Below are positions 26,071-33,760 of a stretch of DNA of 64,000 bases, piece by piece; position 1 is the first letter of the stretch, and each line of letters starts with the position of its first letter. Origin of the DNA: Bradyrhizobium sp. dw_78 (lineage in GTDB: Bacteria; Pseudomonadota; Alphaproteobacteria; Rhizobiales; Xanthobacteraceae); NCBI RefSeq assembly GCF_018449525.1, contig NZ_JAAVUS010000001.1, positions 1,054,001 to 1,118,000 of the forward strand, given 5' to 3'. The notes beneath the pieces were generated by a model, which was not told where the DNA came from, did no database searches, and worked only from the letters and a program-made list of their open reading frames with translations. The translations under genes were made by a program, and so were the position numbers.

Positions 26071-26145
26071 AGCATGATCCGGAAAAGTGGGCACCGGTTT
26101 TCCCTCGCGGCAAACGCGGAACGCGTTTGCGCGGAGATCATGCTC
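26068..26145 (+). repeat. Dispersed repeat family B, full copy
   Basis: TAGAGCATGATCCGGAAAAG opens the copy, the inner inverted repeat AACGCGGAACGCGTT follows, and GGAGATCATGCTC closes it. Outer arms GAGCATGATC and GATCATGCTC are perfectly complementary. The first three bases are the stop codon of the preceding gene. Confidence 0.85.
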
Positions 26146-26402
26146 AAACAAGATAGATATCGGACGCGTAACGCCCGACCGGGCGAACCGAAAAAGCTTC
26201 GACGGTTTCCACGTCTGGGATAGCCGAAATGCGCGCCAACTAATCCGTAGCTATTCGGAGACAATGAGCGCACAGTCTCGACATGCAGGTTCTTGTGTCG
26301 CGCAGAGAAGCTTGTTTCCGGCGCTGTGCGTTCGGGCGGTCGAGCCGCGATGTGACGCCCTGATTCAACGATTTCATCATCACCAAACCAACGGAGATCA
26401 TC
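26146..26402. other. Leader of a small basic protein gene
   Basis: About 255 bases without a gene. The right end contains GGAG six bases before the ATG at 26403. I see nothing else assignable. Confidence 0.4.
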
Positions 26403-26537
26403 ATGGCCAAAGGCGAGCAAAAAGGTAATCGGGAAGCCAAGAAGCCCAAAAAAGAGAAGATCAAGACAATTGCAGCCGCGCCAAGCCAGAAGGCTTCCGG
26501 ATGGCAGCCGGGCTTGTCCTCCGGGAAAAAGAAATAG
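26403..26537 (+). CDS. Very small lysine-rich protein
   Basis: A 44-aa reading frame: MAKGEQKGNREAKKPKKEKI, then a hinge KTIAAAPSQKASGWQPG and the end LSSGKKK. Nearly a third of residues are lysine or arginine. The Shine-Dalgarno GGAG with 6-base spacing is excellent. The pattern (REAKKPKKEK ... SQKASGWQP) is one I associate with conserved short proteins in Bradyrhizobium. It could bind nucleic acid or the ribosome, which is inference from charge only. Confidence 0.75.
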   Translation: MAKGEQKGNREAKKPKKEKIKTIAAAPSQKASGWQPGLSSGKKK

Positions 26538-26633
26538 CGATGGCTGGCGTATTTGATCCCCGGCGCAGTGTTTAAACAATCTGCGAAAAGGGATTCCCGC
26601 GGGCGCGACGGGACTAGCAATGGCGCGGAGTTC

Positions 26634-26732
26634 TATCGCGTTTTCAAGCGAAGTGGCTTGCGGTTCGCGCGAAGAAAATGCGTCAAAAAATATGAGAGCC
26701 GGTTCTGATTCAATCAGAACCAATAAGGCTCA
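26634..26732 (+). repeat. Dispersed repeat family A
   Basis: GCGTTTTCAAGCGAAGTGG, then GCGCGAAGAAAATGCGTC and the perfect core GGTTCTGATT-CA-AATCAGAACC. Its right end runs into the stop codon of the leftward DUF1488 gene. Confidence 0.85.
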
Positions 26733-27014
26733 GGTGCTCTTGCGAAAATCGATGCCGCGCAAGATGATGCCCGGAGGCGTGCCTTCGAATTCCTTCGCCT
26801 GGAATTTGTTGGCGGCGCAATTTTCAATCCGATCGCGCAGTCGCATGAACTGAGCCTCGCGCTCGTCTGCCTTGGTTCGCGTCAGGTTTTCCAGATCATC
26901 CATGGCGGAGGTGGAGATCGCACACCGTACCTCTCGCTGGCCGTCGACCATCGAAAACAAGATGACCATTCGGTCGAATTCGTAGCCGAGAAAGCTACCG
27001 CGTGTAAGTGCCAT
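26730..27014 (-). CDS. DUF1488 family protein
   Basis: A 94-aa protein MALTRGSFLGYEFDRMVILF followed by SMVDGQREVRCAISTSAMDD, the DUF1488 pattern in which a short beta-rich start leads to a conserved (V/I)xCAIS segment. The C-terminal part is helical and charged. AAGGAG lies 8 bases upstream. Function of the family is unknown. The stop codon is at the edge of a family A repeat. Confidence 0.85.
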   Translation of the reverse strand: MALTRGSFLGYEFDRMVILFSMVDGQREVRCAISTSAMDDLENLTRTKADEREAQFMRLRDRIENCAANKFQAKEFEGTPPGIILRGIDFRKST

Positions 27015-27098
27015 TTGATCGACTCCTTCAGGGAGGCTGCTTTTCTTCGAGAGCGGGACGTCTCGATCGCGCGAGACGTCCTTGGCCTGTCGGATCCG

Positions 27099-27293
27099 TT
27101 ATACGGCGCGCTTGCGTTTTGCGTCTTTTGGCGGCGGCGGGTCGATCTCTGCGATCTTGCGCAGGCAATCGGCTTCGGAATCATGTGGCCCCGAAACGAA
27201 CGTTCCGCTCACCTTGGTGCTGTACCAGCCTGAAATGACACCGAGCCGAAGGGATTCTTCGGTTTTGACATGGCGTGGCGAAAGATTTTGCAT
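27099..27293 (-). CDS. Small hypothetical protein
   Basis: A 64-aa protein starting MQNLSPRHVKTEESLRLGVI, with the central segment GWYSTKVSGTFVSGPHDSEA and a basic tail PPPPKDAKRKRAV. It stands 84 bases upstream of the DUF1488 gene on the same strand. The mid part looks like real, conserved sequence; the ribosome site is weak. No function recognised. Confidence 0.6.
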   Translation of the reverse strand: MQNLSPRHVKTEESLRLGVISGWYSTKVSGTFVSGPHDSEADCLRKIAEIDPPPPKDAKRKRAV

Positions 27294-27376
27294 GGAGTAT
27301 CTGCTTTCAGGTCGGCGTCGATCCTCATCGAGCGCAAAGGGTGAGCTTCCCGGTTGTTCGGCGAACAACCATTGGT

Positions 27377-27673
27377 TCAGGTTTCGTTGGAGAGCCGGGC
27401 AAAGTCCTCAAGTACGGCCGCAACGAGATCGCGATGATGGGTGTCGTCCGGCGCCAGTCCCGCGGCGTATAAATTCAGGATGTAACGCGCCTTGGCTGCC
27501 GCCTCCGGCCAGGAGGCCGCTGAAGCCGACAGAAGCTGGCTTTCGAGGATCGCCTGCCGATCCCGCAGCTCCCTTGCGTTGTTCTCGATCTCCGCCAGGG
27601 CACGCCGGATGCCGGTCGCTTTCTGAGCGGCCACGCCGCGATGCTTGTCGAGATCGAGCGGTTTGTCAGTCAT
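27377..27673 (-). CDS. Small helical protein
   Basis: A 98-aa protein MTDKPLDLDKHRGVAAQKAT, with a coiled-coil-like stretch (RRALAEIENNARELRDRQAI) and a second helical half (EAAAKARYILNLYAAGLAPD). The ATG overlaps the 3' end of the gene upstream by 8 bases, so the two are translationally coupled. Function unknown. Confidence 0.8.
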   Translation of the reverse strand: MTDKPLDLDKHRGVAAQKATGIRRALAEIENNARELRDRQAILESQLLSASAASWPEAAAKARYILNLYAAGLAPDDTHHRDLVAAVLEDFARLSNET

Positions 27674-27935
27674 TGGGCGCGCTGGCGTCGATCCGCTGCG
27701 CATCCGCCAGATCGACCGAGCCGATCGACACCATCTCCACCGTTGAACTGCGCGGTGCGGCCCCAGGCACCATAATCATGGTCGCAACACGGCGGAATGA
27801 CGCGAAGGAAAGTCCTTCGATCATCTCTTCATCCGTGATGACCTCATAATTCCCGGCGGGCAGCAGTCGATCGATGCCCCGCATCTGGAAAGGGTGTTTG
27901 AAGGTGATGGTTTCCCGTCGCGAGCGCATGGTCAT
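27666..27935 (-). CDS. Small beta-rich hypothetical protein
   Basis: An 89-aa protein, MTMRSRRETITFKHPFQMRG with RLLPAGNYEVITDEEMIEGL after it. The ITFxHPF...LPAGxYxVxTDEExIEGLSF pattern recurs as a conserved hypothetical in Rhizobiales, usually in front of a small helical protein as here. It overlaps the next gene by 8 bases and forms a two-gene unit with it. Confidence 0.8.
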   Translation of the reverse strand: MTMRSRRETITFKHPFQMRGIDRLLPAGNYEVITDEEMIEGLSFASFRRVATMIMVPGAAPRSSTVEMVSIGSVDLADAQRIDASAPND

Positions 27936-28293
27936 GCGTGATTGCCTTTCGCAGACAGCTCCGCCCCCGCGCCATAATTGTGCATGATGTTGACCCTGCG
28001 CTCTTTCGACCCAATTAGCTATCTCTTTCTTGCGGGATTATTGATGGCCGCGGGCGAATAACCCCGGCCACGCCTTGTACTATGCGGCCTTCGTCGCCAT
28101 CTTCGCAGTGCGCCGGAACGATTTTGTATTATCGGGTCGGATGGGTCACGCGACCGGCCGGCGCTGTTGGTCATGCCTGCAAACTTCATTTCAAGATTTG
28201 CTTCGAAGCCATTTCGATATGGCTCGGTGAAGGTGGCATGCCTTTCTTAGATGACTCCGACTCAGATGACTCCGACCGGATTGGGTGTTTCAT
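27936..28293. other. Intergenic region with a tiny candidate ORF and a short tandem repeat
   Basis: Bases 27984-28061 (+) encode a 25-residue frame, MMLTLRSFDPISYLFLAGLL ending MAAGE, that could be a tiny membrane peptide, but there is no clear ribosome site. Bases 28247-28270 hold an almost exact tandem repeat of AGATGACTCCGACT. The gap also contains the promoter of the rightward transglutaminase-like gene. Confidence 0.35.
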
Positions 28294-29100
28294 ATGAAGA
28301 TTCGTGTCGGGTTCGAGATGATTTACGATTTCCCGCAACCGACTCCGTTGATCGCAGTGCTGGGCACGCATTTCACGCGGGCGTCCGATATCATCGTGCC
28401 GGATTATTTGACCACCAGTCCTTCGGTGCCGATCACGGCGTATCGCGACGGCTTCGGCAACTGGTGCAGCCGGATGGTCGCGCCGGCCGGCCGCATGCGG
28501 CTCTCGGCAGACGGCACGGTGCGCGATAGCGGTCTGCCCGATGTGATTGTTCCCTCGGCCGCACAACACGCCATTGAGGAATTGCCGGCGGAGACCATCG
28601 TCTATCTGCTCGGCAGCCGTTACTGCGAGACCGACCGGCTCTCCGACACGGCATGGAAATTATTCCAGCAAACGCCGCCGGGTTGGGCGCGGGTCCAGGC
28701 GATATGCGATTTCGTTCACAACCACATCGCGTTTGGTTACGAATATGCGCGCGCGACCATGACGGCATGGGAAGTGTTCAACGAACGCAAAGGCGTTTGC
28801 CGCGACTACGCCCATCTTGCCATCGCGTTCTGCCGTTGCATGAACATTCCGGCGCGATATTGCACCGGCTATCTCGGTGATATCGGAATGCCTCCGCCCT
28901 ATGCCGCGGGAGATTTCGCAGGATGGTTCGAGGCCTTTATCGGCAACAAATGGTACACCTTCGATGCCCGCAACAATATCCCGCGGATCGGCCGTGTCCT
29001 GATCGCTCAAGGTCGCGATGCCGCGGACGTTCCGATTACCCAAACTTTCGGGCCGAACACGCTGGTCAGCTTCAAAGTCTGGACGGACGAGATCGCGTAG
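28294..29100 (+). CDS. Transglutaminase-like family protein
   Basis: A 268-aa cytosolic protein. The N-terminal beta domain is MKIRVGFEMIYDFPQPTPLI, and the transglutaminase core follows with NERKGVCRDYAHLAIAFCRC (nucleophile Cys) and WYTFDARNNIPRIGR (Asp). The region that normally carries the catalytic His before WFE reads DFAGWFEAF, so the His is missing; related alphaproteobacterial proteins also often lack it. It may be a peptidase-like protein with altered chemistry or a binding protein. Start ATG chosen over an in-frame GTG three codons upstream. Confidence 0.85.
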   Translation: MKIRVGFEMIYDFPQPTPLIAVLGTHFTRASDIIVPDYLTTSPSVPITAYRDGFGNWCSRMVAPAGRMRLSADGTVRDSGLPDVIVPSAAQHAIEELPAETIVYLLGSRYCETDRLSDTAWKLFQQTPPGWARVQAICDFVHNHIAFGYEYARATMTAWEVFNERKGVCRDYAHLAIAFCRCMNIPARYCTGYLGDIGMPPPYAAGDFAGWFEAFIGNKWYTFDARNNIPRIGRVLIAQGRDAADVPITQTFGPNTLVSFKVWTDEIA

Positions 29101-29255
29101 ATGTTCGGCGCTACATCGATTTCCTGAGCGCGGTTGAAGCGGCCGATTGACGATATCGATGCCGGTTTGATGCAGCGATTCGCCCGCAATGGAAGCGCCG
29201 GATCACGGATAAGTTGGCTTTGACATCGTCGGACGTATCGGCCAAAAGCTTGGCC

Positions 29256-29492
29256 ATGGCGAAAAAACCCGGAACAAATCCGAAAGGCGAATTCGCCTTT
29301 TTCAATGTCCTCTACGAGGATGGTTCGCAACGCTCCAACCGGCGCGTTCCGGCCGAGCTGCTCGACGGGTTGGACAAGGACGAGCCAGCACGTGATTATA
29401 TCATGCAGCAGGATCGGGAAATCGCTGAAAAGTCCGGTCGGGCGCCGCTTGAGATAAAAAGCATTTCGAGGGTAGGGGCCAAGAAGAAATAG
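29256..29492 (+). CDS. Small conserved hypothetical protein
   Basis: A 78-aa protein MAKKPGTNPKGEFAFFNVLY, followed by EDGSQRSNRRVPAELLDGLD, the acidic helix DEPARDYIMQQDREIAE and a basic tail. This is a recognisable conserved hypothetical of Bradyrhizobium-type genomes; the function is unknown. A TTG 14 codons upstream is in frame but lies outside the conserved part. Confidence 0.8.
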   Translation: MAKKPGTNPKGEFAFFNVLYEDGSQRSNRRVPAELLDGLDKDEPARDYIMQQDREIAEKSGRAPLEIKSISRVGAKKK

Positions 29493-29652
29493 CCTGAAGA
29501 CATAGCCCGCTGGCGGGATTTCTGGCGTCCGGGAAGGGATGGCCGCTTTCGCCACAGGCGCACCCGCTGGATCGCCGGGCGGGCCTCAGATCCCGCGCCT
29601 TAGAGCGGGACGACTTTTCTTCGAATCGTCATTCCGCTCTAGGTCCTTATTT

Positions 29653-29703
29653 GAGCATGATCTTTTCGGAAAACCGGTTTCCACTTTTCCGGATCATGCT
29701 CTA
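29653..29703 (-). repeat. Dispersed repeat family B, minimal copy
   Basis: The shortest family B copy: GAGCATGATC, TTTTCGGAAAACCGG, TTTCCACTTTTCCG and GATCATGCTC. Read leftward it begins with the stop TAG of the PAS gene followed by AGCATGATCCGGAAAAG. Confidence 0.9.
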
Positions 29704-30258
29704 GCGCAGTCCCTCATACACCATCAGGCCGCGCGCGATGGCGAGCTTCTTCAGCACGCGGGGCACGAAGCGCTGCGGCGGGTGGGCGAGGTAGCGCCAC
29801 GATGTCAGCTTGAATTCGGAGAGCACGCCTTGCATGTCGCCGAACGGCGCCAGCAGCCCGGTCAGGCTGATCGGCGTGTGCGCGCGGGTGCTGAACGGCA
29901 GCAGCAGCAATTCCAGATGCGCCGGCGTGCCATCCTGCGATGTCGCGGTGATGCCGGCGACCGCGCCCAGCAGTTCGTCGGCGACGACGGCGACGATTTC
30001 CTCGATCTCCTGGCGGCTTTCCGCGGCAAACAGCGCGGAGAAGCTTTTATCCTTGAGGTCGCGCCCGACCAGGGCGCAAACCCGCGTTCCTGCAACCCGA
30101 AAGGGATAGCCGGCATCGCCATTGTAGGACAGCACGAAGATATCGCCGAGCAGTTCGCGCACCGCGCCGGGTTCGATGTCGCTGCGGTCCGGCGCCCGCT
30201 CGCCGCCGCGCTTGCCGTCCCAATATGCGAAAAACTCGCGATTCGAAGGATGTTTCAT
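29701..30258 (-). CDS. PAS domain protein (PAS_5 family)
   Basis: A 185-aa protein made of one PAS_5-type domain: MKHPSNREFFAYWDGKRGGE, then LLGDIFVLSYNGDAGYPFRV, AGTRVCALVGRDLKDKSF, and the C-terminal HPPQRFVPRVLKKLAIARGL. Single-domain PAS_5 proteins are widespread in alphaproteobacteria. Caulobacter MopJ, a cell-cycle regulator, belongs to a similar single-PAS group as far as I recall. A perfect CtrA-type box lies about 150 bases upstream. The stop codon is part of a family B repeat. Confidence 0.85.
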   Translation of the reverse strand: MKHPSNREFFAYWDGKRGGERAPDRSDIEPGAVRELLGDIFVLSYNGDAGYPFRVAGTRVCALVGRDLKDKSFSALFAAESRQEIEEIVAVVADELLGAVAGITATSQDGTPAHLELLLLPFSTRAHTPISLTGLLAPFGDMQGVLSEFKLTSWRYLAHPPQRFVPRVLKKLAIARGLMVYEGLR

Positions 30259-30405
30259 ACTCTGACCCGCCCCTGCGCCGGGCTTGGCGGGACAGATCTG
30301 TCCCGCTTTCGCGCATGCGCATTCCCGTGTTCGTTTTGCCCAAGGGGCGGTGCAGCGTCCATGCCATAGGCGGACTTCTGCCGGTCTGGCGGGGGTTTTC
30401 AGCCG

Positions 30406-30421
30406 TTAAGGTTAAGTTAAC
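30406..30421. promoter_or_regulatory. CtrA-type box, perfect
   Basis: TTAA-GGTTAAG-TTAAC matches TTAA-N7-TTAAC exactly. The preceding G also makes a fit on the reverse strand (GTTAA-N7-TTAA). It lies about 150 bases upstream of the PAS_5 gene and about 120 bases before the candidate RNA. Confidence 0.6.
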
Positions 30422-30537
30422 TATGCGGTTGGCAGCGCACGCGAGACGGGTAAGGTGCGCGTGTTGCCGCCGCGGTTTTCTCCAGGGCTGTTGCGGATAC
30501 GAATTAAAACAGGGCTGGTTCAAACAGTTTGGTCGAC

Positions 30538-30618
30538 GCGCGGGGAGGGGTGGGGATATCGCCCCGCGCGGAAAAGATCAGGACGGACAAGGGAGGGCTT
30601 CTCAGGCCCTCCCTTTTT
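30538..30618 (+). ncRNA. Candidate intergenic small RNA (two hairpins)
   Basis: A first hairpin pairs CGCGCGGGG with CCCCGCGCG around a G-rich loop (AGGGGTGGGGATATCG). Then, after a 25-base linker, a classic terminator hairpin ends the element. No open frame precedes it. This layout is what an independent sRNA or the tail of an unannotated transcript would show. The 5' end and promoter are not defined. Confidence 0.4.
30589..30618 (+). terminator. Rho-independent terminator with no upstream gene
   Basis: AAGGGAGGGC-TTCTCAG-GCCCTCCCTT followed by TTT. The stem is perfect for at least 8 G-C-rich pairs and the T-run is on the + strand, yet the nearest gene to the left is on the opposite strand. 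Confidence 0.8.
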
Positions 30619-30796
30619 CTTCGGCTCTTTGGGGGGTGACCTTCCCTGTGCCCGCCTTGCCGGCGCGGCTCCTCATTTTTTACTGTGAATGAGGGCATAA
30701 GAAATTGGTGGGTCATCGATTAGATGCGGAATTCTGCCTTAATTGCCGACGGATACTGTCCGGGCGCGGCATTTAGTAGTTGGCAGGGTATCGCAA

Positions 30797-30976
30797 ATGA
30801 GTTCCAAAAGTACCGAGGTCGCTATCGAGGAAATCATCGAGGCATGCGAGGGCGACATGCGGGGCGCCCTTGAGGCCCTCCTGCTGGTGAACGAGCACCT
30901 GGAGACCGAGCTGCATCAGCTTCATACGTTGGTCGCTCGTCTCGGTCAGCCGTGCTGCGGTCTGACGATGCATTAG
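30797..30976 (+). CDS. Small hypothetical protein
   Basis: A 59-aa protein MSSKSTEVAIEEIIEACEGD, then MRGALEALLLVNEHLETELH and a short tail with a Cys pair (QPCCGL). The GDMRGALEALLLVNEHLE segment is a conserved helical motif in small Bradyrhizobium hypotheticals. Start chosen at the ATG where the conserved part begins. Function unknown. Confidence 0.7.
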   Translation: MSSKSTEVAIEEIIEACEGDMRGALEALLLVNEHLETELHQLHTLVARLGQPCCGLTMH

Positions 30977-31253
30977 CTGCGTGACCCTGACGGCCGCGCC
31001 ATCACAATGCGGGGCCGAAAAGATCACGCCCGGATGAGGAAATGAGATCGCGACCCGATTAAAGCCTGATCGGATCGTGGCCCAGGTTCCGTCGGTACGG
31101 TCGGAGATCAGGAAAAACTTCCCAGGTTTTTCTTTCACCGGTTCGCCTCTTCTCCGGTTCGTCTCCAGGACAAGGCTTTGCGCGTTGTGTACTTGCACAG
31201 CGCGGCCAAGCCGCCTATTGGGGCGCAGTCGCTCGTCTGAGCCGTTGCCTAAG

Positions 31254-32075
31254 GTGCTCGACTCCTTGGAATCTCCACCGGAAGCCCCGTTTGAATCACG
31301 GCCGGAATTGCTGCCTGAGCCGCGCGAGCCGCTGCTGACGCTGCCGCGCGCCCTGACCTCCTATATCTTGCTGCTTGCCGTGATCCACGGCGTGCGGATG
31401 CTGCTGCCGGACGATATCGACGACCTCATTATCCAGATCTTCGGTTTCATTCCCAAGCGTTACGATTCGACGTTGCTTGACGTCGCGTTTCCCGGCGGTG
31501 CCGGCGCCAAGGTCTGGAGTTTCGTGACCTATTCGCTGCTGCACGCCAATCTCAGTCACATCGGATTCAACGTGCTGTGGCTGTTGCCGTTCGGCAGCGC
31601 GCTGGCGCGCCGTTTCGGCGCGCTCCGGTTCTATCTGTTCATGGCGATGACGGCCGCGGCCGGCGCGCTGGCGCATCTCGTCACCCACGAGCATGGGATC
31701 GCGCCGATGATCGGCGCGTCGGCGTCGGTGTCCGGCGCGATGGCGGCCGCGATCCGCTTTGCTTTCGTGCAGGGCAGTTTCCTGTCGTTCAGCCGCGGCG
31801 ACGCCGATGCTGCAGCGCGGGTGCCGGCGTTGTCGCTGCTGCGTGCGCTGAGCAATGGCCGCGTACTGGGTTTTCTCGCGGTCTGGTTCGGCGTCAACAT
31901 CATCTTCGGCATCGGATCGATCGCGATCGGCACGGAGGGCGCCACCGTCGCCTGGCAGGCGCATATCGGCGGGTTCTTCGCAGGGCTTTTCTTGTTTTCG
32001 CTGTTCGATCCGGTTCCGCACCTGCCGCCCCATGCTGCAGATGCGTCATGGCCGGACGCATCGCCGCACGACTGA
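31254..32075 (+). CDS. Rhomboid family intramembrane serine protease
   Basis: A protein of about 273 aa with six membrane segments. The catalytic Ser156 is in GASASVSG and the catalytic His237 is in WQAHIGGFFAGLF; the L1-loop and NVLWLLPFG region precede them. The family's usual GxSG is GASAS here, so the position after the serine is Ala instead of Gly. The start is uncertain; I use GTG 31254, just before a Pro/Glu-rich cytosolic leader. The open frame reaches 59 codons further but that part is Arg/Ser/Cys-rich and unconvincing. Substrate unknown. Confidence 0.85.
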   Translation: MLDSLESPPEAPFESRPELLPEPREPLLTLPRALTSYILLLAVIHGVRMLLPDDIDDLIIQIFGFIPKRYDSTLLDVAFPGGAGAKVWSFVTYSLLHANLSHIGFNVLWLLPFGSALARRFGALRFYLFMAMTAAAGALAHLVTHEHGIAPMIGASASVSGAMAAAIRFAFVQGSFLSFSRGDADAAARVPALSLLRALSNGRVLGFLAVWFGVNIIFGIGSIAIGTEGATVAWQAHIGGFFAGLFLFSLFDPVPHLPPHAADASWPDASPHD

Positions 32076-32277
32076 AGGTCGCTTGCGGCACAGCCCGATT
32101 TGATTCATCATCGGGTCTCTTACGAGGCTAGGCATCAAGCCCGTAAACAGGCGGCGTCTGATCGCCGCGTTTGCCGAATGCGCCTGCAACGAAACCGGCG
32201 CTGAACTGTTGATTGAAAACTCGAATGAACAAAGACCGCGCTCGCTCAAGGGCGCGATCGGTGTCAGGGAGGCGGCA

Positions 32278-32706
32278 ATGACGGTACGTGCAATTCTCGA
32301 TTCCAAAGGCCATCAGATCCAGAGCGCCGGGCCGGAGGTCAATCTCTCGGTTGCGATCAGGACGCTCGGCGAGCGAAAGATCGGCGCGCTGCTGGTGATG
32401 AAGGAGGGGCGCATCGAAGGCATCCTGTCGGAGCGCGATATCGTGCGCGTGCTCGGCGAATGCGGCGCCGGCGTGCTCGACCAACCCGTCAGCGCGGTGA
32501 TGACGCGGAAGGTGGTCAGCTGCAAGCCATCGGACACCGTCAGCGCGATCATGGAGATGATGACGGTCGGCAAGTTCCGGCATCTGCCCGTCGTCGAGGA
32601 CGGCAGGGTGGTGGGCCTGATTTCGATCGGCGACATCGTCAAGCAGCGCGTGCAGGAATATGAGCGCGAGCAGGAAGCGCTGCGCGACTACATCAAGACC
32701 GCCTGA
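32278..32706 (+). CDS. CBS domain pair protein
   Basis: A 142-aa protein consisting of two CBS motifs (a Bateman module): residues ~5-60 with LGERKIGALLVMKEGRIEGI and SERDIVRVL, then ~75-135 with CKPSDTVSAIMEMMTVGKFR, HLPVVEDGRVVGLISIGDIV. Such stand-alone modules sense adenine nucleotides or NAD. The start MTVRAILDSKG is the usual one for the family. It is convergent with the patatin gene one base after its stop. Confidence 0.92.
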   Translation: MTVRAILDSKGHQIQSAGPEVNLSVAIRTLGERKIGALLVMKEGRIEGILSERDIVRVLGECGAGVLDQPVSAVMTRKVVSCKPSDTVSAIMEMMTVGKFRHLPVVEDGRVVGLISIGDIVKQRVQEYEREQEALRDYIKTA

Positions 32707-32707
32707 T

Positions 32708-33760
32708 CTATTCTTTCTCGGTCTTGTCGGGCGTCGCGGCTGTCCTGGCCGGTGCCGGCACCAGAATATCGATCGCTTCTTGAATGGAATCGATGGCGCG
32801 CTCGGCGGCGCGCGTGCCGTGGGCGATCAGGTCGTCGGCGCGATGGAAATCGAACCAGCCGATCTGGCCGACGCGCGGCGAGATCAGGAGATCCGGCGGA
32901 TCGCCGGCCAAACGCGCGCGGGTGATGCGGTCCTGCATGATATTGAAGGCGTCGACCATGACGGTGGAGATGCCCGGCCGGCCGCCGCCGCCGAAAAACT
33001 CGCGCTTCACGGTGCGTTCGGGCGAGAACAGCCTGCTGAATCCGCGTTTCGGCGGCGGGGCAGGGTCCAGCACCTCGGGCGTCGACGCGACCGTGACCTC
33101 GGCGGTGCCGTGGGCATAAATCGTGGTGCTGTGGGCGAACACGTCGCTGGAAAGATTGGCGGCGATCACGATCTCAGCGCCGAAAGCGCGCGCCGCGGAT
33201 ACCGGCACCGGGTTCACCAGCGCGCCGTCGACGAGCCAGCGGTCATCCACCAGAACCGGAGCGAATATTCCCGGCAGGGCATAGGAGGCGCGCATGGCGT
33301 CGACGATGCGGCCGCGGGTCAGCCAGATCTCATGGCCGGTGCGGACTTCGGTCGCCACCGTCGCGAACTTGATCGGCATGTCCTCGATCAGGGTCGAGCC
33401 CATCGCGGCTTCGAGCTGGGCCGCCAGCTTGGTGCCGCCGATCAGGCCTGAGCCGTTGAGGCGAATGTCGAGATAGCTGAGGATATTCCGCGGTTGCAGG
33501 CCGCGCGCCCATTCCTCCAGCGTATCGAGATGCCCCGCGGCATAGGCGCCGCCGACCACCGCGCCGATCGAAGTTCCGACCACGACATTGGGCACGATGC
33601 CGTGGGCAAGCAGCGTTCTGAGGATACCGATATGGGCAAAACCGCGCGCCGCGCCGCCGCCCAAAGCAAGGCCGATCACTGGCCGCCTGACGCTGCCGAG
33701 CCCTATTTTTCCGTTTCCATTCGCCGCCGCATGGCCGCGCCTGATCAGATTCTCCAGCAC
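32708..33760 (-). CDS. Patatin-like phospholipase
   Basis: A 350-aa Ser-Asp dyad acyl hydrolase. It shows the oxyanion motif LALGGGAARGFAHIG, the nucleophile VVGTSIGAVVGG and the acid VDGALVNPVPV. The DUF-like C-terminal third with RLFSPERTVKREFFGG is common to RssA-type proteins. I prefer the GTG start (VLENLIRRG) because AGGAGA sits 7 bases upstream; an in-frame TTG lies 7 codons further out. Likely cleaves phospholipid or another acyl ester in the cytoplasm. Confidence 0.9.
   Translation of the reverse strand: MLENLIRRGHAAANGNGKIGLGSVRRPVIGLALGGGAARGFAHIGILRTLLAHGIVPNVVVGTSIGAVVGGAYAAGHLDTLEEWARGLQPRNILSYLDIRLNGSGLIGGTKLAAQLEAAMGSTLIEDMPIKFATVATEVRTGHEIWLTRGRIVDAMRASYALPGIFAPVLVDDRWLVDGALVNPVPVSAARAFGAEIVIAANLSSDVFAHSTTIYAHGTAEVTVASTPEVLDPAPPPKRGFSRLFSPERTVKREFFGGGGRPGISTVMVDAFNIMQDRITRARLAGDPPDLLISPRVGQIGWFDFHRADDLIAHGTRAAERAIDSIQEAIDILVPAPARTAATPDKTEKE

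Larger units (their letters stand above)
30259..30796. other. Intergenic region with regulatory and RNA candidates
   Basis: About 540 bases between the leftward PAS gene and a rightward small gene. It contains a perfect CtrA-type box (30406-30421) and a two-hairpin candidate RNA ending in a strong terminator (30538-30618). No protein-coding frame is convincing. Confidence 0.6.

Noticed and set aside
28247..28270. Tandem repeat (two units of AGATGACTCCGACT) as a functional element.
   Set aside because: Only two units, in a leader; most likely a simple slippage duplication.
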